From an uncultured Bacilli bacterium (GTDB taxonomy: Bacteria > Bacillota_I > Bacilli_A > RF39 > UBA660), in the NCBI GenBank assembly GCA_934141575.1, contig CAKPCJ010000023.1, forward strand, positions 1 to 18,390: a DNA stretch of 18,390 nucleotides, written 5' to 3'. Below the pieces are notes generated by a model that did not search any database, was not told the DNA's origin, and saw only the letters and a program-made list of their open reading frames with translations. A program made the position numbers and the translations under genes. Below, in pieces: positions 6,609-14,774 of the stretch (position 1 is its first letter; each line of letters starts with the position of its first letter).

Positions 6609-7684
6609 AATCATTATATATTCATATTCCATTCTGTAATAGAATTTGCTCATATTGTGATTTTCCAAAAGTATTTTATAATGGTAAAATAATGGAATAT
6701 CTTAAATCACTCGAGAAAGAAATAAAGGAAAATTATAATGATGACCTTATAAATACAATATATATCGGTGGTGGCACACCGAGTTCATTAAATATAGAGG
6801 AACTAAAAGAATTATTTAGGATAATAAATAACAATATAAATAGAAAAAAAGTGGAAGAATACACGATTGAATGTAATATAGATTCAATAACAGAGGAAAA
6901 ATTAATATTATTTAAACAGAACAAAGTCAACAGATTAAGTATAGGAATTCAAAGTTTTGATAAAGAAACCCTAGAATATTTAAATAGAACTAGTGATGTA
7001 AACCAAATAGAAATTTTAATGCTGTGCAAAAAATATTTTGATAATATAAATATAGACCTATTGTATGGAATTCCAGGAATGAATATTAAAAAGGTTAAAT
7101 ATGATTTAGAAAAATTTTTGAATTTAGATATATCACATATCTCATACTATTCCTTAATAATTGAACCTCACACAAAATTATATATAAACAATACATCAAA
7201 TATTGATGAAGATGAGGAATATGATATGTATAATTTAGTAGAAGATACATTAAACAAAAATGGATATATTCATTATGAAACTAGTAATTACGCAAAAAAA
7301 GATTTTCAGAGTAAACATAATTTGACATACTGGAATAATGAAGAATACTATGGTTTTGGACTAGGCGCATCGGGATTTATAAATAACGTGAGATATTCAA
7401 ATACTAGAAGCATAACAGAATATATAAATGGAAATTTAAATAGAGAAGAAGAATTAATGACTAAACAAACGAACATGGAAAATGAAATGATCTTAGGTCT
7501 CAGAAAGTTAGAAGGCGTTAGTAAAACTAAGTTTTACAATAAATACGGCATAGAAATAGATAAATACTTTGATATAAAAGATTTAATTCAAGATAAAAAG
7601 TTAATTGATGAAAATGGTTATCTAAAAATAAATAAAGAGTATATTTATTTATCAAATGATATATTAGTTAGATTTATTAAATAA
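6605..7684 (+). CDS. hemW: Radical SAM heme chaperone HemW
   Basis: 359 residues, slightly short of the usual 370-390. ATG at 6605 overlaps the previous stop (ATGA). HemW-type proteins bind a [4Fe-4S] cluster, SAM and heme and insert heme into respiratory enzymes; older databases call them oxygen-independent coproporphyrinogen III oxidase-like. Seen: CNRICSYC (Cys11, Cys15, Cys18, the CxxxCxxC cluster motif), YIGGGTPSSL, SIGIQSFD, DLLYGIPG, ISYYSLIIEP and FGLGASGF, all in family order, and a winged-helix-like C-terminal region. In Bacillus hemW follows lepA directly; here four genes lie between. No other heme genes are present, so the heme or cofactor it serves cannot be told. A terminator follows. 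Confidence 0.92.
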   Translation: MKSLYIHIPFCNRICSYCDFPKVFYNGKIMEYLKSLEKEIKENYNDDLINTIYIGGGTPSSLNIEELKELFRIINNNINRKKVEEYTIECNIDSITEEKLILFKQNKVNRLSIGIQSFDKETLEYLNRTSDVNQIEILMLCKKYFDNINIDLLYGIPGMNIKKVKYDLEKFLNLDISHISYYSLIIEPHTKLYINNTSNIDEDEEYDMYNLVEDTLNKNGYIHYETSNYAKKDFQSKHNLTYWNNEEYYGFGLGASGFINNVRYSNTRSITEYINGNLNREEELMTKQTNMENEMILGLRKLEGVSKTKFYNKYGIEIDKYFDIKDLIQDKKLIDENGYLKINKEYIYLSNDILVRFIK

Positions 7685-7704
7685 CAGTACGTATGTACTG
7701 TTTT
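7683..7704 (+). terminator. Intrinsic terminator after hemW
   Basis: AACAGTAC (7683-7690) pairs with GTACTGTT (7695-7702) across GTAT, ending in TTTT (7701-7704). The left arm begins within the hemW stop codon. Confidence 0.7.
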
Positions 7705-7709
7705 AATAA

Positions 7710-7738
7710 TTGTTTTTTTGAAAAGTTTTTGCTAAAAT
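7710..7738 (+). promoter_or_regulatory. Probable dnaE promoter
   Basis: TTGTTT (7710-7715) and TAAAAT (7733-7738), 17 bp apart. The leader has TACCT (7739-7743) complementary to AGGTA (7748-7752) in the SD GGGAGGTA, so the inverted repeat starts right after the -10 box. Confidence 0.45.
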
Positions 7739-7758
7739 TACCTTGGGAGGTAGTTACC

Positions 7759-10659
7759 ATGAATTATATACCACTAAATGTAAAAACTGATTATTCTTTT
7801 TTAAGTAGCTTAGTAACTATAAAAGAATTAGTTAAAAAGTGCTGTGAATACAAAATAAGCAGTGTTGCAATTACTGACACTAACACTATGTCTGGTGTAA
7901 TCGAATTTTACAATGAATGCAAGAAATCAGGAATTAAACCAATTATAGGTGTAGATTTAGAAGTAAGTGATTTTAATTTACTACTGTATGCTAAAAACAA
8001 AAAAGGGTATAATGAATTAACTAGATTGGTAACTACAAAGTCACAAAGAAACTTAGAAATATCTGATTTGAGTAAATCGGATAATTTAATAGCAATCATA
8101 AATAATTCAAGTAAATATAAGCTAATAAGTGATTTGTATAAAACATATCTTGGATATTTAACTCTTAATGAAAGGCAGCAATTTGTAAAAATTACAGAAA
8201 ATCTGGTATTTATACAAGAAGTTCTATTTTTAGATAGTGAAGATACAAAATACCTTGGGTATCTAGATTTAATAAGAAATCAAAAAAAAATAAATGAATA
8301 TAAAATATACCCAAAATATAATTGCCTGATAGGAAAAGTAAATATTCCATTACAAGATGAATTTAATATGAAATATATTAGTGATAATTGTAATGTTGAG
8401 TTTAACTTTGAAAAAAATCTCCTTCCAATATATGATGAAAGCAAGGATATGGATAAATATTTAACAGAGCTTGCACATAAAGGTTTAGAAAAAAGATTAG
8501 GGAATGTATCACAAGAATATCTTAATAGGTTAAATTATGAATTAAACATTATCAAAACAATGGGATTCACAAATTACTTTTTAATAGTGTGGGATTACAT
8601 AAGGTATGCTAAAAAAATTGGTATTTTAGTTGGTCCAGGAAGAGGAAGCGCAGCAAGTAGTTTAGTTTCCTATTCACTTGGCATAATTGATATAGATCCT
8701 ATCAAATATAATTTGCTATTTGAAAGATTTTTAAACCCTGGAAGAATAACAATGCCAGATATAGATGTTGATTTTGAAGATATTAGAAGAGATGAAGTAA
8801 TAAAATACTGCATTTCAAAGTATGGTGAAAGGAACGTTTCTGGAATAATAACTTTTCAAACAATGGGAGCTAAAGCAGCATTAAGGGACATCGGTAGAAT
8901 ATTTGATGTACCAGTAAAATTAATAGAGGGTATAGCAAATTTTGTAACAAATACTCAAACAAGTCTTAAAGACATATACAATTCAAATAAAGAATTTCAA
9001 AAATATATTAGGGATAACAACTTATATAAAATATATGATGTAACAAGTCACATAGAAGGAATAAAAAGGCAAAGAAGTGTGCACGCATCAGGAATAATAA
9101 TAAGCAAAGTTCCACTAGATTCATTAATGCCACTGATAAAGCATGGGGATACCTATATAACTGGATATCCTGCTAATTATCTTGAAAGTATGGGGCTATT
9201 AAAAATGGACTTCCTTGGTATTGCAAATCTTACTCTAATAAGTAAATTAATTAAAAGTATAAAAGCAAATAAAGATAGTAACTTCGATTTTAATAATACA
9301 CCACTTGATGATGTTAAAACTATAGAATTATTTAAAAAAGCAAATACCTTAGGAATATTTCAGTTCGAATCAGAGGGAATGAGAAACTTTTTAACTAAGT
9401 TAAAGCCAGACAATATAGAAGATTTAATATGTGCAAATGCATTATTTAGACCGGGACCATCTATGTTTATAGACAAATATATATATTTAAAACAAAATGG
9501 AAATGTAAAGTACATTGACGACTCACTAGAACCAATATTGAAATCAACTTATGGAATAATAGTATACCAAGAACAAATTCTTCAAATAGCAGCGAAAATG
9601 GCAGGATTTACTCTTGGTGAAGCTGACATACTAAGAAGTGCGATGAGTAAGAAAAAATATGACATATTAGAGCAAGAAAAACCTAAATTTATAAATGGAA
9701 GCATTAAAAATGGTTACAGCAAAGAAAAAGCAGAAATGATTTTTGAAAATATATTAAAATTTTCATCATACGGTTTTAATAGAGCACATTCTGTTGCATA
9801 TACCATAATAGCGTATAAAATGGCATATATAAAAGCAAATTATCCAACAATTTTTTATGTCGAGCTATTAAATAGTACTTCTAAAATCAAAGAGTGTATT
9901 TATGAATGTAGAAAACAAAATATTTGCGTATTAAAACCAAATATAAACAACAGTATAGATAAATTTAAACTAGAACAAAATAGTATATTATATCCCCTAA
10001 ATGGTATAAAAGGAATAGGAGAAAATATAGTAAAAGAAATATTGGATAAGAGAGAAAAAAGTAATTTTATATCATTTAATGATTTCGTATCTAGATGTTA
10101 TAGCACAAATATAGATAGAAAAATACTAGAAATATTAATTGATTCTGGAAGTTTAGATGTATTTAATTTAAATAGGAGAACAATGCATGAAAATTTAAAT
10201 TTATCTATTAATTATGCTGGGTTAGTAAAAGAAATAAGCAAGGAATTTATAGATGAGCCAATAATTGAACGTTTTGAAGAGTATAGTAAAGATGAGATAA
10301 GTGAAAGAGAATTAAATGTATTTGGTTTCTATTTTAATAATCATCCAGTCTTAAAATATAAAAATAATAATTATATAGAAATAAAAAATATACCAAAATA
10401 TTTAGATAAAAATATATTAGTTTTGGGTATGGTAGAGAGTATAAAGGAAATAACAACAAAAAATAATCAAAAGATGTCTTTCATCAAAATAAGTGATGAA
10501 ACTGACAATATAGATGTGACAGTTTTTCCAGAAATATATACTAAAATTGGTGCTTTAAATAAACATGACATAATATTAATAAAAGCAAAAGTAGAAAAAA
10601 GGTTTTCAAAATACCAATTAGTAGTAAATAAGCTAGATATTCTGAATAGAATTAACTAG
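7759..10659 (+). CDS. dnaE: DNA polymerase III alpha subunit, DnaE type
   Basis: 966 residues, against about 1115-1160 in well-studied DnaE proteins. ATG at 7759 follows GGGAGGT (7745-7751); an upstream in-frame ATG at 7693 lies inside the terminator. Seen: PHP-like domain at the N terminus (VKTDYSFLSSL, ITDTNTMSG, PIIGVDLEV); palm with GPGRGSAASSL and PDIDVDF (Asp334 to Asp338), ITFQTMGAKAALRDIGRI, RSVHASGII, and KMDFLG (Asp484), giving the three catalytic acidic residues; fingers; helix-hairpin-helix LNGIKGIGENIVKEIL; and a terminal OB fold. The two His residues usual in the first PHP motif (HLHVHS) are replaced (Asn7, Lys9), so the PHP domain is probably inactive for proofreading. The chain ends with the OB fold, with no extra C-terminal domain. 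The ZIP gene follows after 10 bases. Confidence 0.95.
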   Translation: MNYIPLNVKTDYSFLSSLVTIKELVKKCCEYKISSVAITDTNTMSGVIEFYNECKKSGIKPIIGVDLEVSDFNLLLYAKNKKGYNELTRLVTTKSQRNLEISDLSKSDNLIAIINNSSKYKLISDLYKTYLGYLTLNERQQFVKITENLVFIQEVLFLDSEDTKYLGYLDLIRNQKKINEYKIYPKYNCLIGKVNIPLQDEFNMKYISDNCNVEFNFEKNLLPIYDESKDMDKYLTELAHKGLEKRLGNVSQEYLNRLNYELNIIKTMGFTNYFLIVWDYIRYAKKIGILVGPGRGSAASSLVSYSLGIIDIDPIKYNLLFERFLNPGRITMPDIDVDFEDIRRDEVIKYCISKYGERNVSGIITFQTMGAKAALRDIGRIFDVPVKLIEGIANFVTNTQTSLKDIYNSNKEFQKYIRDNNLYKIYDVTSHIEGIKRQRSVHASGIIISKVPLDSLMPLIKHGDTYITGYPANYLESMGLLKMDFLGIANLTLISKLIKSIKANKDSNFDFNNTPLDDVKTIELFKKANTLGIFQFESEGMRNFLTKLKPDNIEDLICANALFRPGPSMFIDKYIYLKQNGNVKYIDDSLEPILKSTYGIIVYQEQILQIAAKMAGFTLGEADILRSAMSKKKYDILEQEKPKFINGSIKNGYSKEKAEMIFENILKFSSYGFNRAHSVAYTIIAYKMAYIKANYPTIFYVELLNSTSKIKECIYECRKQNICVLKPNINNSIDKFKLEQNSILYPLNGIKGIGENIVKEILDKREKSNFISFNDFVSRCYSTNIDRKILEILIDSGSLDVFNLNRRTMHENLNLSINYAGLVKEISKEFIDEPIIERFEEYSKDEISERELNVFGFYFNNHPVLKYKNNNYIEIKNIPKYLDKNILVLGMVESIKEITTKNNQKMSFIKISDETDNIDVTVFPEIYTKIGALNKHDIILIKAKVEKRFSKYQLVVNKLDILNRIN

Positions 10660-10669
10660 GTGATTCTTT

Positions 10670-11413
10670 ATGAATGAAAAAAATTTGGCAATATTTTTGT
10701 CTTTATTAGCAGGCTTTTCAACTATGATTGGAAGCCTTTTTATGTTTATGGGAAAAAAGGATAAAAAGAATGCCCTTTCATTCACTTTTAGTTTTTCCTT
10801 CATAATTATATTATTCATATGTATATTCGATTTAGCGCCAAGTTCTTATAAATATTTAATATTATCATACGACTATCCATTTATAATGGTATTTGTTTTA
10901 ATAATAGTTGGAATAGTAATAGGAAAATTAATAGGTAAAATAGAAGTAAGAAATAAAAAATATGATAAAAAATTATATAAATTAGGAATAACTACTTTTA
11001 TAATATTACTACTTCATAATATGCCAGAAGGAATAATAACGTTTATGACAAGTTATGAAAACCTATCATTAGGTGTTATGATGACACTAGTTATTGCTAT
11101 GCACAATATTCCAGAAGGAATAATGGTATCAATGCCAATATATTATTCTACCGGAAGCAAACTAAAAGGTTTTTTATACTCATTCGCCTCAGGAATAGCA
11201 GAACCAATAGGTGCTATAATGGCATGTTTATTTTTATCGAATATAATAACAAATGGAATAATAGGAATAATACTTGCTATTGTATGTGGCATGATGCTAT
11301 ACATTACTATAGAAGATATATATCCTATAATGAAAAGTTCAAATGGATGTAGTAAGATTCTAGGAATAATAGTTGCGATATTTATAATGCTTTTGACTCA
11401 TTTTTTACATTAA
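10670..11413 (+). CDS. ZIP-family divalent metal transporter
   Basis: 247 residues. ATG at 10670 follows AGGTGA (10658-10663), which overlaps the dnaE stop. ZIP proteins import Zn2+ and, less specifically, Fe2+ or Mn2+ across the plasma membrane. Seen: about eight hydrophobic segments, a first helix pair, a short charged loop (KKYDKKLYK), then the two signature metal-site helices: HNMPEG (116-121) and HNIPEG (145-150), plus AEPIGA (177-182). These are the M1/M2 binuclear-site motifs of the GufA/ZupT-like subfamily. It lacks a His-rich loop. It is co-transcribed with dnaE with no obvious functional link. Metal specificity cannot be read from the sequence. Confidence 0.9.
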   Translation: MNEKNLAIFLSLLAGFSTMIGSLFMFMGKKDKKNALSFTFSFSFIIILFICIFDLAPSSYKYLILSYDYPFIMVFVLIIVGIVIGKLIGKIEVRNKKYDKKLYKLGITTFIILLLHNMPEGIITFMTSYENLSLGVMMTLVIAMHNIPEGIMVSMPIYYSTGSKLKGFLYSFASGIAEPIGAIMACLFLSNIITNGIIGIILAIVCGMMLYITIEDIYPIMKSSNGCSKILGIIVAIFIMLLTHFLH

Positions 11414-11434
11414 AAAAGCAGATGTTTAGTCTGC
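11412..11434 (-). terminator. Terminator of the leftward lipoprotein gene (possibly bidirectional)
   Basis: GCAGA (11418-11422) pairs with TCTGC (11430-11434); on the minus strand six T follow the stem (11417-11412). The loop contains the TAA stop of the minus-strand gene (11428-11426). It sits between two convergent genes and may also slow transcription from the ZIP gene. Confidence 0.65.
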
Positions 11435-12175
11435 ATTATTAGTTTTATTTTTCCACCATTCAATTATTTTTTGTTTTCCTTCACTAGCTATATCTTTTGT
11501 CTTATCCCAAGCCGAACTAGCAAAATCTTTAATTTTTATTTTTGTGTCTTCATATGTTTTAATCAATGATTCACAGTTTTCTTTTCCAATTTTACCTTCA
11601 AGTTTTTCTTTAATATATGATGAAGCATCTTTAAATTTATCCAATGTCCAATCTTTAACTTCTGTATAAGTTTCTTTTATAGTCACTTTATAATCAGGAA
11701 CATATTCCTCAATCACGTCGTTTATATTGTTAGTGATAGAAATGATTTTTGCTTTAGCAGTATCAGATAATTCATCTAATGTTTTTCCCTTAATAGGTTG
11801 ATTACAAAATAAAAATCCAACTGTTAAAGTAAAATATTCATCTAATTTTGTTTTTAAAGACTCTTTGGTTCCATTAACGGCTTCATTCATTATTTGCTTT
11901 TCTTGATCTTCTAAAATAGAAATAAGTTCATTTTCATCTAACTCTTCAGATACATCATAGTTTATTTCTTCACTTGAATAAATATCGCTTTCATTAGAAA
12001 AGTCGCTAGTATCTACAGTTTCACTACTAGAAACCAAAGCTGTGGTAGACGATGCACTTGTAATTAAACTTTTATCAGAATCATTTGGTTTAATTTGATT
12101 ATTACTAGAACACCCAGTAACCATTAATAACGAAGATAATAGAAATGTCTTAATTTTACCTTTTTTCATATTCAT
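11426..12175 (-). CDS. Lipoprotein with Ser/Thr/acidic linker and amphipathic helices
   Basis: 249 residues; family not recognised. The ATG at 12175 is preferred: GAAAGG is 10 bases upstream; a GTG at 12193 is in frame but lies in the SD itself. Seen: lipoprotein signal peptide with basic start (MNMKKGKIKT), hydrophobic core and VTGC lipobox (Cys22), so an exported, membrane-anchored protein. A long disordered linker follows (about 23-80), rich in Ser, Thr, Asp and Glu. The rest is helical, with repeated amphipathic stretches (YTEVKDWTLDKFKDASSYI, IKDFASSAWDKTKDIASEG) reminiscent of LEA or apolipoprotein-like helices that lie on membranes. It is the only gene on this strand and has its own promoter. 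Confidence 0.8.
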   Translation of the reverse strand: MNMKKGKIKTFLLSSLLMVTGCSSNNQIKPNDSDKSLITSASSTTALVSSSETVDTSDFSNESDIYSSEEINYDVSEELDENELISILEDQEKQIMNEAVNGTKESLKTKLDEYFTLTVGFLFCNQPIKGKTLDELSDTAKAKIISITNNINDVIEEYVPDYKVTIKETYTEVKDWTLDKFKDASSYIKEKLEGKIGKENCESLIKTYEDTKIKIKDFASSAWDKTKDIASEGKQKIIEWWKNKTNNAD

Positions 12176-12203
12176 AAAAACACAACCTTTCACTTATTAG
12201 AGT

Positions 12204-12232
12204 ATACTAACACTATATATTTTTTTTGTCAA
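12204..12232 (-). promoter_or_regulatory. Promoter of the leftward lipoprotein gene
   Basis: On the minus strand TTGACA (12232-12227) and TAGTAT (12209-12204) are 17 bp apart, separated by an A-run. Transcription should begin near 12197. Confidence 0.7.
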
Positions 12233-12278
12233 TTTAGAATAAATGGGGTTAAAAAAAATATAATTAATTGGTGATTGT

Positions 12279-12512
12279 ATGCGATTAAGTGAACTTCAAG
12301 TAAAAGATGTTATAAATGTATTTGATGGGAAAAAAGTAGGAAACATAATAGATGCTAAAATAGATGGAAACGATGGAAAAATGATGAAACTTATTGTTGA
12401 GCCTAATAAAATGTTTAGAAGATTTTTTTCATCAAAAGATGAACTTGAAATTGTATGGGACCAAATAGTTAAAATAGGAGATGATGTTATTTTAGTAAAT
12501 ATTGAGTTTTAA
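12279..12512 (+). CDS. YlmC/YmxH-family PRC-barrel protein
   Basis: 77 residues, the normal size. ATG at 12279 with GGTGAT (12270-12275) 3 bases upstream. Seen: MRLSELQVKDVINVFDGKKVGNI, the PRC-barrel beta start with the conserved DG and G residues, then KMMKLIVEP and the terminal WDQIVKIGDDVILV, which close the small barrel. Members of this family occur in spore-forming Bacillota and are named for sporulation; their molecular role is unsettled. A TATAAT (12259-12264) lies upstream without a good -35 box, which would fit a sporulation sigma factor or an extended element. The intergenic region is shared with the divergent lipoprotein gene. Confidence 0.85.
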   Translation: MRLSELQVKDVINVFDGKKVGNIIDAKIDGNDGKMMKLIVEPNKMFRRFFSSKDELEIVWDQIVKIGDDVILVNIEF

Positions 12513-12530
12513 ATTTAATTAATATATAAT
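12502..12530 (+). promoter_or_regulatory. Promoter of the ApbE-like lipoprotein gene
   Basis: TTGAGT (12502-12507) and TATAAT (12525-12530), 17 bp apart. The -35 box is in the last codons of the preceding gene. The predicted start near 12537 leaves a leader of only about 9 bases, which begins at the SD. Confidence 0.55.
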
Positions 12531-12545
12531 TATACTGGTGTTAGA

Positions 12546-13334
12546 ATGAAGAAAATATTGTTAATTATTTCAAGTTTATTTTTAATAAGTGGATGTAGCA
12601 ATGAAGTGAAAATGTATCAAAGAACAATTAAGGCACTTGATACAACTATAAATGTAAAAGTATATAGTAATAATAAGGACACTGAAAAACTACTTGATGA
12701 AATTGATGAAAAAATTAAGTACTATGATAAGTTATTTGATGTAAACAATGAATATAAAGATGTTGTTAATTTGTATTACATAAATGAAAAGCTTGAATTA
12801 AAAAAAGAAATAACTGTTGATAGAGAACTAATGTATTTAATACAGTTGGCAAAAATTTACAATAAAGATATATATAGTGGTATATTTAATATGTCGGATG
12901 ACAAGATTACAAAGTATTCAGATGATGAAATTAATTTAAATAGTGTAAAAGTTGGATACACGATTCAAACAATTGGAAATATTATACAAAGAGCTGAAAA
13001 TTGTTATATGATTACAACTGATAATTTAATAAAAGTTGGTTTTAATTATAATTATTCTTTTTTTTACATATTAACTAATGACAACGATGTAATTAGAACT
13101 TCAAATAAAACGGTGATTACTAAAAGAAAAAGCAATTCATCGGATGATTGTGACGGGAATATCACACTAATAACGGATGACAGCATATATGCAGAAATGT
13201 ATGTTAATAAATTATTAAATATGTCACTAAGAGAAGGATTAGATTTTGTTAATACACTAGACAAAGTAGAGGCAACGTGGCATTGTGATAATGGAAACAT
13301 TTATAAAACGCCAGGTTTTGCAAAGTACGAGTAG
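12546..13334 (+). CDS. ApbE-like lipoprotein, probably degenerate
   Basis: 262 residues. ATG at 12546 after GGTG (12537-12540). Seen: a lipoprotein signal with LISGC (Cys17), then IKALDTTINVKVYS, a helix IDEKIKYYDKLFDV, LMYLIQLAKIYNKDIYSGIFNM, and a C-terminal LREGLDFVNTLDKVEATWHC, which together follow the fold order of ApbE, the flavin transferase that attaches FMN to exported proteins. The catalytic elements are not recognisable: the D-A-x-S-T metal-site motif is replaced by the DSIYAEMYVN region, the GGxAKGY segment by QTIGNIIQR, and the YHHIxDPxTG box is absent. So it is likely a structural or binding relative without transferase activity. Whether it is a lipoprotein of a different family remains possible. 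Confidence 0.6.
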   Translation: MKKILLIISSLFLISGCSNEVKMYQRTIKALDTTINVKVYSNNKDTEKLLDEIDEKIKYYDKLFDVNNEYKDVVNLYYINEKLELKKEITVDRELMYLIQLAKIYNKDIYSGIFNMSDDKITKYSDDEINLNSVKVGYTIQTIGNIIQRAENCYMITTDNLIKVGFNYNYSFFYILTNDNDVIRTSNKTVITKRKSNSSDDCDGNITLITDDSIYAEMYVNKLLNMSLREGLDFVNTLDKVEATWHCDNGNIYKTPGFAKYE

Positions 13335-13343
13335 TTTATAAAC

Positions 13344-13372
13344 TTGCAAATTCATTAAATTTATGTTAAAAT
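13344..13372 (+). promoter_or_regulatory. Promoter of the coiled-coil gene
   Basis: TTGCAA (13344-13349) and TAAAAT (13367-13372), 17 bp apart. CCCC (13375-13378) faces GGGG (13386-13389) of the SD GAGGGG, the same layout as upstream of 5480 and 5853. Confidence 0.6.
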
Positions 13373-13395
13373 AACCCCCGTTTGAGGGGAAAATA

Positions 13396-14187
13396 ATGTT
13401 AGAAAAAATAGTTGAAGAAATTCGTAGAATTTATGATGAACTTATAGAATATGAAATAGATGGAAAAAAGAATAGTGAAGAATATGACCAATTATTAAAA
13501 AAATTAAATGAATTAAGAAAAAAAGAAGAAAAAGAGTATGACTTAATTGCAAATGATGAACAAATTTTAGAAAACGCTATTGAATGTTTACACACAGCCA
13601 ATCAGAAAGAACATTTTCATGAGGGATCAATTGAAAAAAGAGTATATACTGAGCTAATGAGGAGAATGAATAATAAATGTGAAGATCTAATACAATTTGA
13701 TATTATTATGCAAAATATAGATTACCTAACACTAAGATATATGCAAGACTATGAAGAAGATAGTGAGTTAAATATACTTAAGTCAAAATATAATTTATCA
13801 TTTTCAAGATTACATCTTGAAAAAAGAATGATTTTAACAAAATTTAATGTTCCAGACGAAATGATATTAGATTATTTATACGAAATGAGAAAAAATGGGG
13901 CATCCGAGAAAGATATAGATATGTATTTGATTAATGCATGTTCAAACACTATAATGGATTGTATTTTATCCTTGACAAATATTAAAAACGAAGATTACGA
14001 GGACACATTTAAAGCGTTTCAAGCTACTGTAATTGAGTGTGCCTTAAAGGCTTCTATTGATATGATTGGCGAGAAGTGTAAAACTATAGGTATCGGAACA
14101 ACAGGTAACAATTCAATAAGTGTATCTAGAACAAAAGAAAAAAGAAAAGTGAAAATTATTGAAAAAATAAAATTTCCAAATAAATAA
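13396..14187 (+). CDS. Unknown coiled-coil cytoplasmic protein
   Basis: 263 residues; family not recognised. ATG at 13396 with GAGGGG (13384-13389) 6 bases upstream. Seen: an N-terminal charged coiled-coil (about 1-50, IVEEIRRIYDELIEYE, LLKKLNELRKKEEKEYD), a mid region with LHTANQKEHFHEG and IQFDIIMQNIDYLTLRYM, a largely helical second half, and a short Gly/Thr/Ser patch (IGIGTTGNNSISVS) before a basic tail. No membrane segment or signal peptide, so cytoplasmic. It is a stand-alone gene between its own promoter and a terminator. Confidence 0.7.
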   Translation: MLEKIVEEIRRIYDELIEYEIDGKKNSEEYDQLLKKLNELRKKEEKEYDLIANDEQILENAIECLHTANQKEHFHEGSIEKRVYTELMRRMNNKCEDLIQFDIIMQNIDYLTLRYMQDYEEDSELNILKSKYNLSFSRLHLEKRMILTKFNVPDEMILDYLYEMRKNGASEKDIDMYLINACSNTIMDCILSLTNIKNEDYEDTFKAFQATVIECALKASIDMIGEKCKTIGIGTTGNNSISVSRTKEKRKVKIIEKIKFPNK

Positions 14188-14250
14188 ACCTATCTGCTTT
14201 GAAGAGGTTTGTAAGAATAAGTAAATAATAAAACTTATTCTTTTTATTTT
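14186..14250 (+). terminator. Two tandem hairpins after the coiled-coil gene
   Basis: A weak hairpin, AAACCT (14186-14191) with AGGTTT (14205-14210), begins in the stop codon. It is followed by AAGAATAAGT (14213-14222) with ACTTATTCTT (14233-14242) and a T-rich tail to 14250. The second hairpin is the functional terminator. Confidence 0.75.
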
Positions 14251-14260
14251 TGCTCATCTG

Positions 14261-14269
14261 TGTTATAAT
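14261..14269 (+). promoter_or_regulatory. Extended -10 promoter
   Basis: TGT directly precedes TATAAT (14264-14269), forming an extended -10 element; no good -35 box is seen at the right distance, only the T-rich terminator tail. Transcription should begin near 14276, about 13 bases before the ATG. Confidence 0.55.
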
Positions 14270-14288
14270 GTATATTATAGGTGATAAT

Positions 14289-14774
14289 ATGAATGGTATC
14301 ATGAAGACTTTTTTTATATACTTGCCGTTTATAATTCTTTTAATGATATTTTATTGGACAATAAATGAAATAGAAATACAATATCCAGTAATAACTATAA
14401 ATGATAGTGAAATAATTTACGATATAAATTACAAATATAAAACTACATTGATACCATTTATCTATGATTATACAAAAGAGGGAAGAAGTCCAAACTATTC
14501 TGATTCAGACAGTAAGCTTCCATTAAAAAAGGTTAAAATGAATGAACCAGTAAATATAACACTAAGCAAAATGGATTATGATATTACAAATATGTATATT
14601 GTGAGTGAAAACAATAATATGAAGACAATATATAAAGGAAAGTATACTAGTGATATAACTAAATACTTAACAGAACCAGGAATTTACAGAGTTTCGCTAT
14701 ATTCAAAATTATATAAAAGGTTTTATTATGATGGATATGTAGATTACAAGTTTAAGATAGAGGTGCTAGGCTAA
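14289..14774 (+). CDS. Unknown membrane-anchored protein with extracellular beta domain
   Basis: 161 residues; family not recognised. ATG at 14289 follows AGGTGAT (14279-14285); an upstream in-frame TTG (14250) precedes the -10 box. Seen: one hydrophobic segment at about 7-24 (FFIYLPFIILLMIFYW), then an outside domain rich in Tyr, Ile, Asn and Thr with alternating beta pattern, closing with PGIYRVSLYSKL and YKFKIEVLG, which look like the last strands of an Ig-like sandwich. The stop overlaps the next start (TAATG), so it is coupled to the phosphorylase gene, although an obvious shared pathway is lacking. Confidence 0.7.
   Translation: MNGIMKTFFIYLPFIILLMIFYWTINEIEIQYPVITINDSEIIYDINYKYKTTLIPFIYDYTKEGRSPNYSDSDSKLPLKKVKMNEPVNITLSKMDYDITNMYIVSENNNMKTIYKGKYTSDITKYLTEPGIYRVSLYSKLYKRFYYDGYVDYKFKIEVLG

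Noticed and set aside
7693..7758. N-terminal extension of dnaE from 7693
   Set aside because: It begins inside the hemW terminator and upstream of the likely promoter; ATG 7759 has a strong SD and fits the family.
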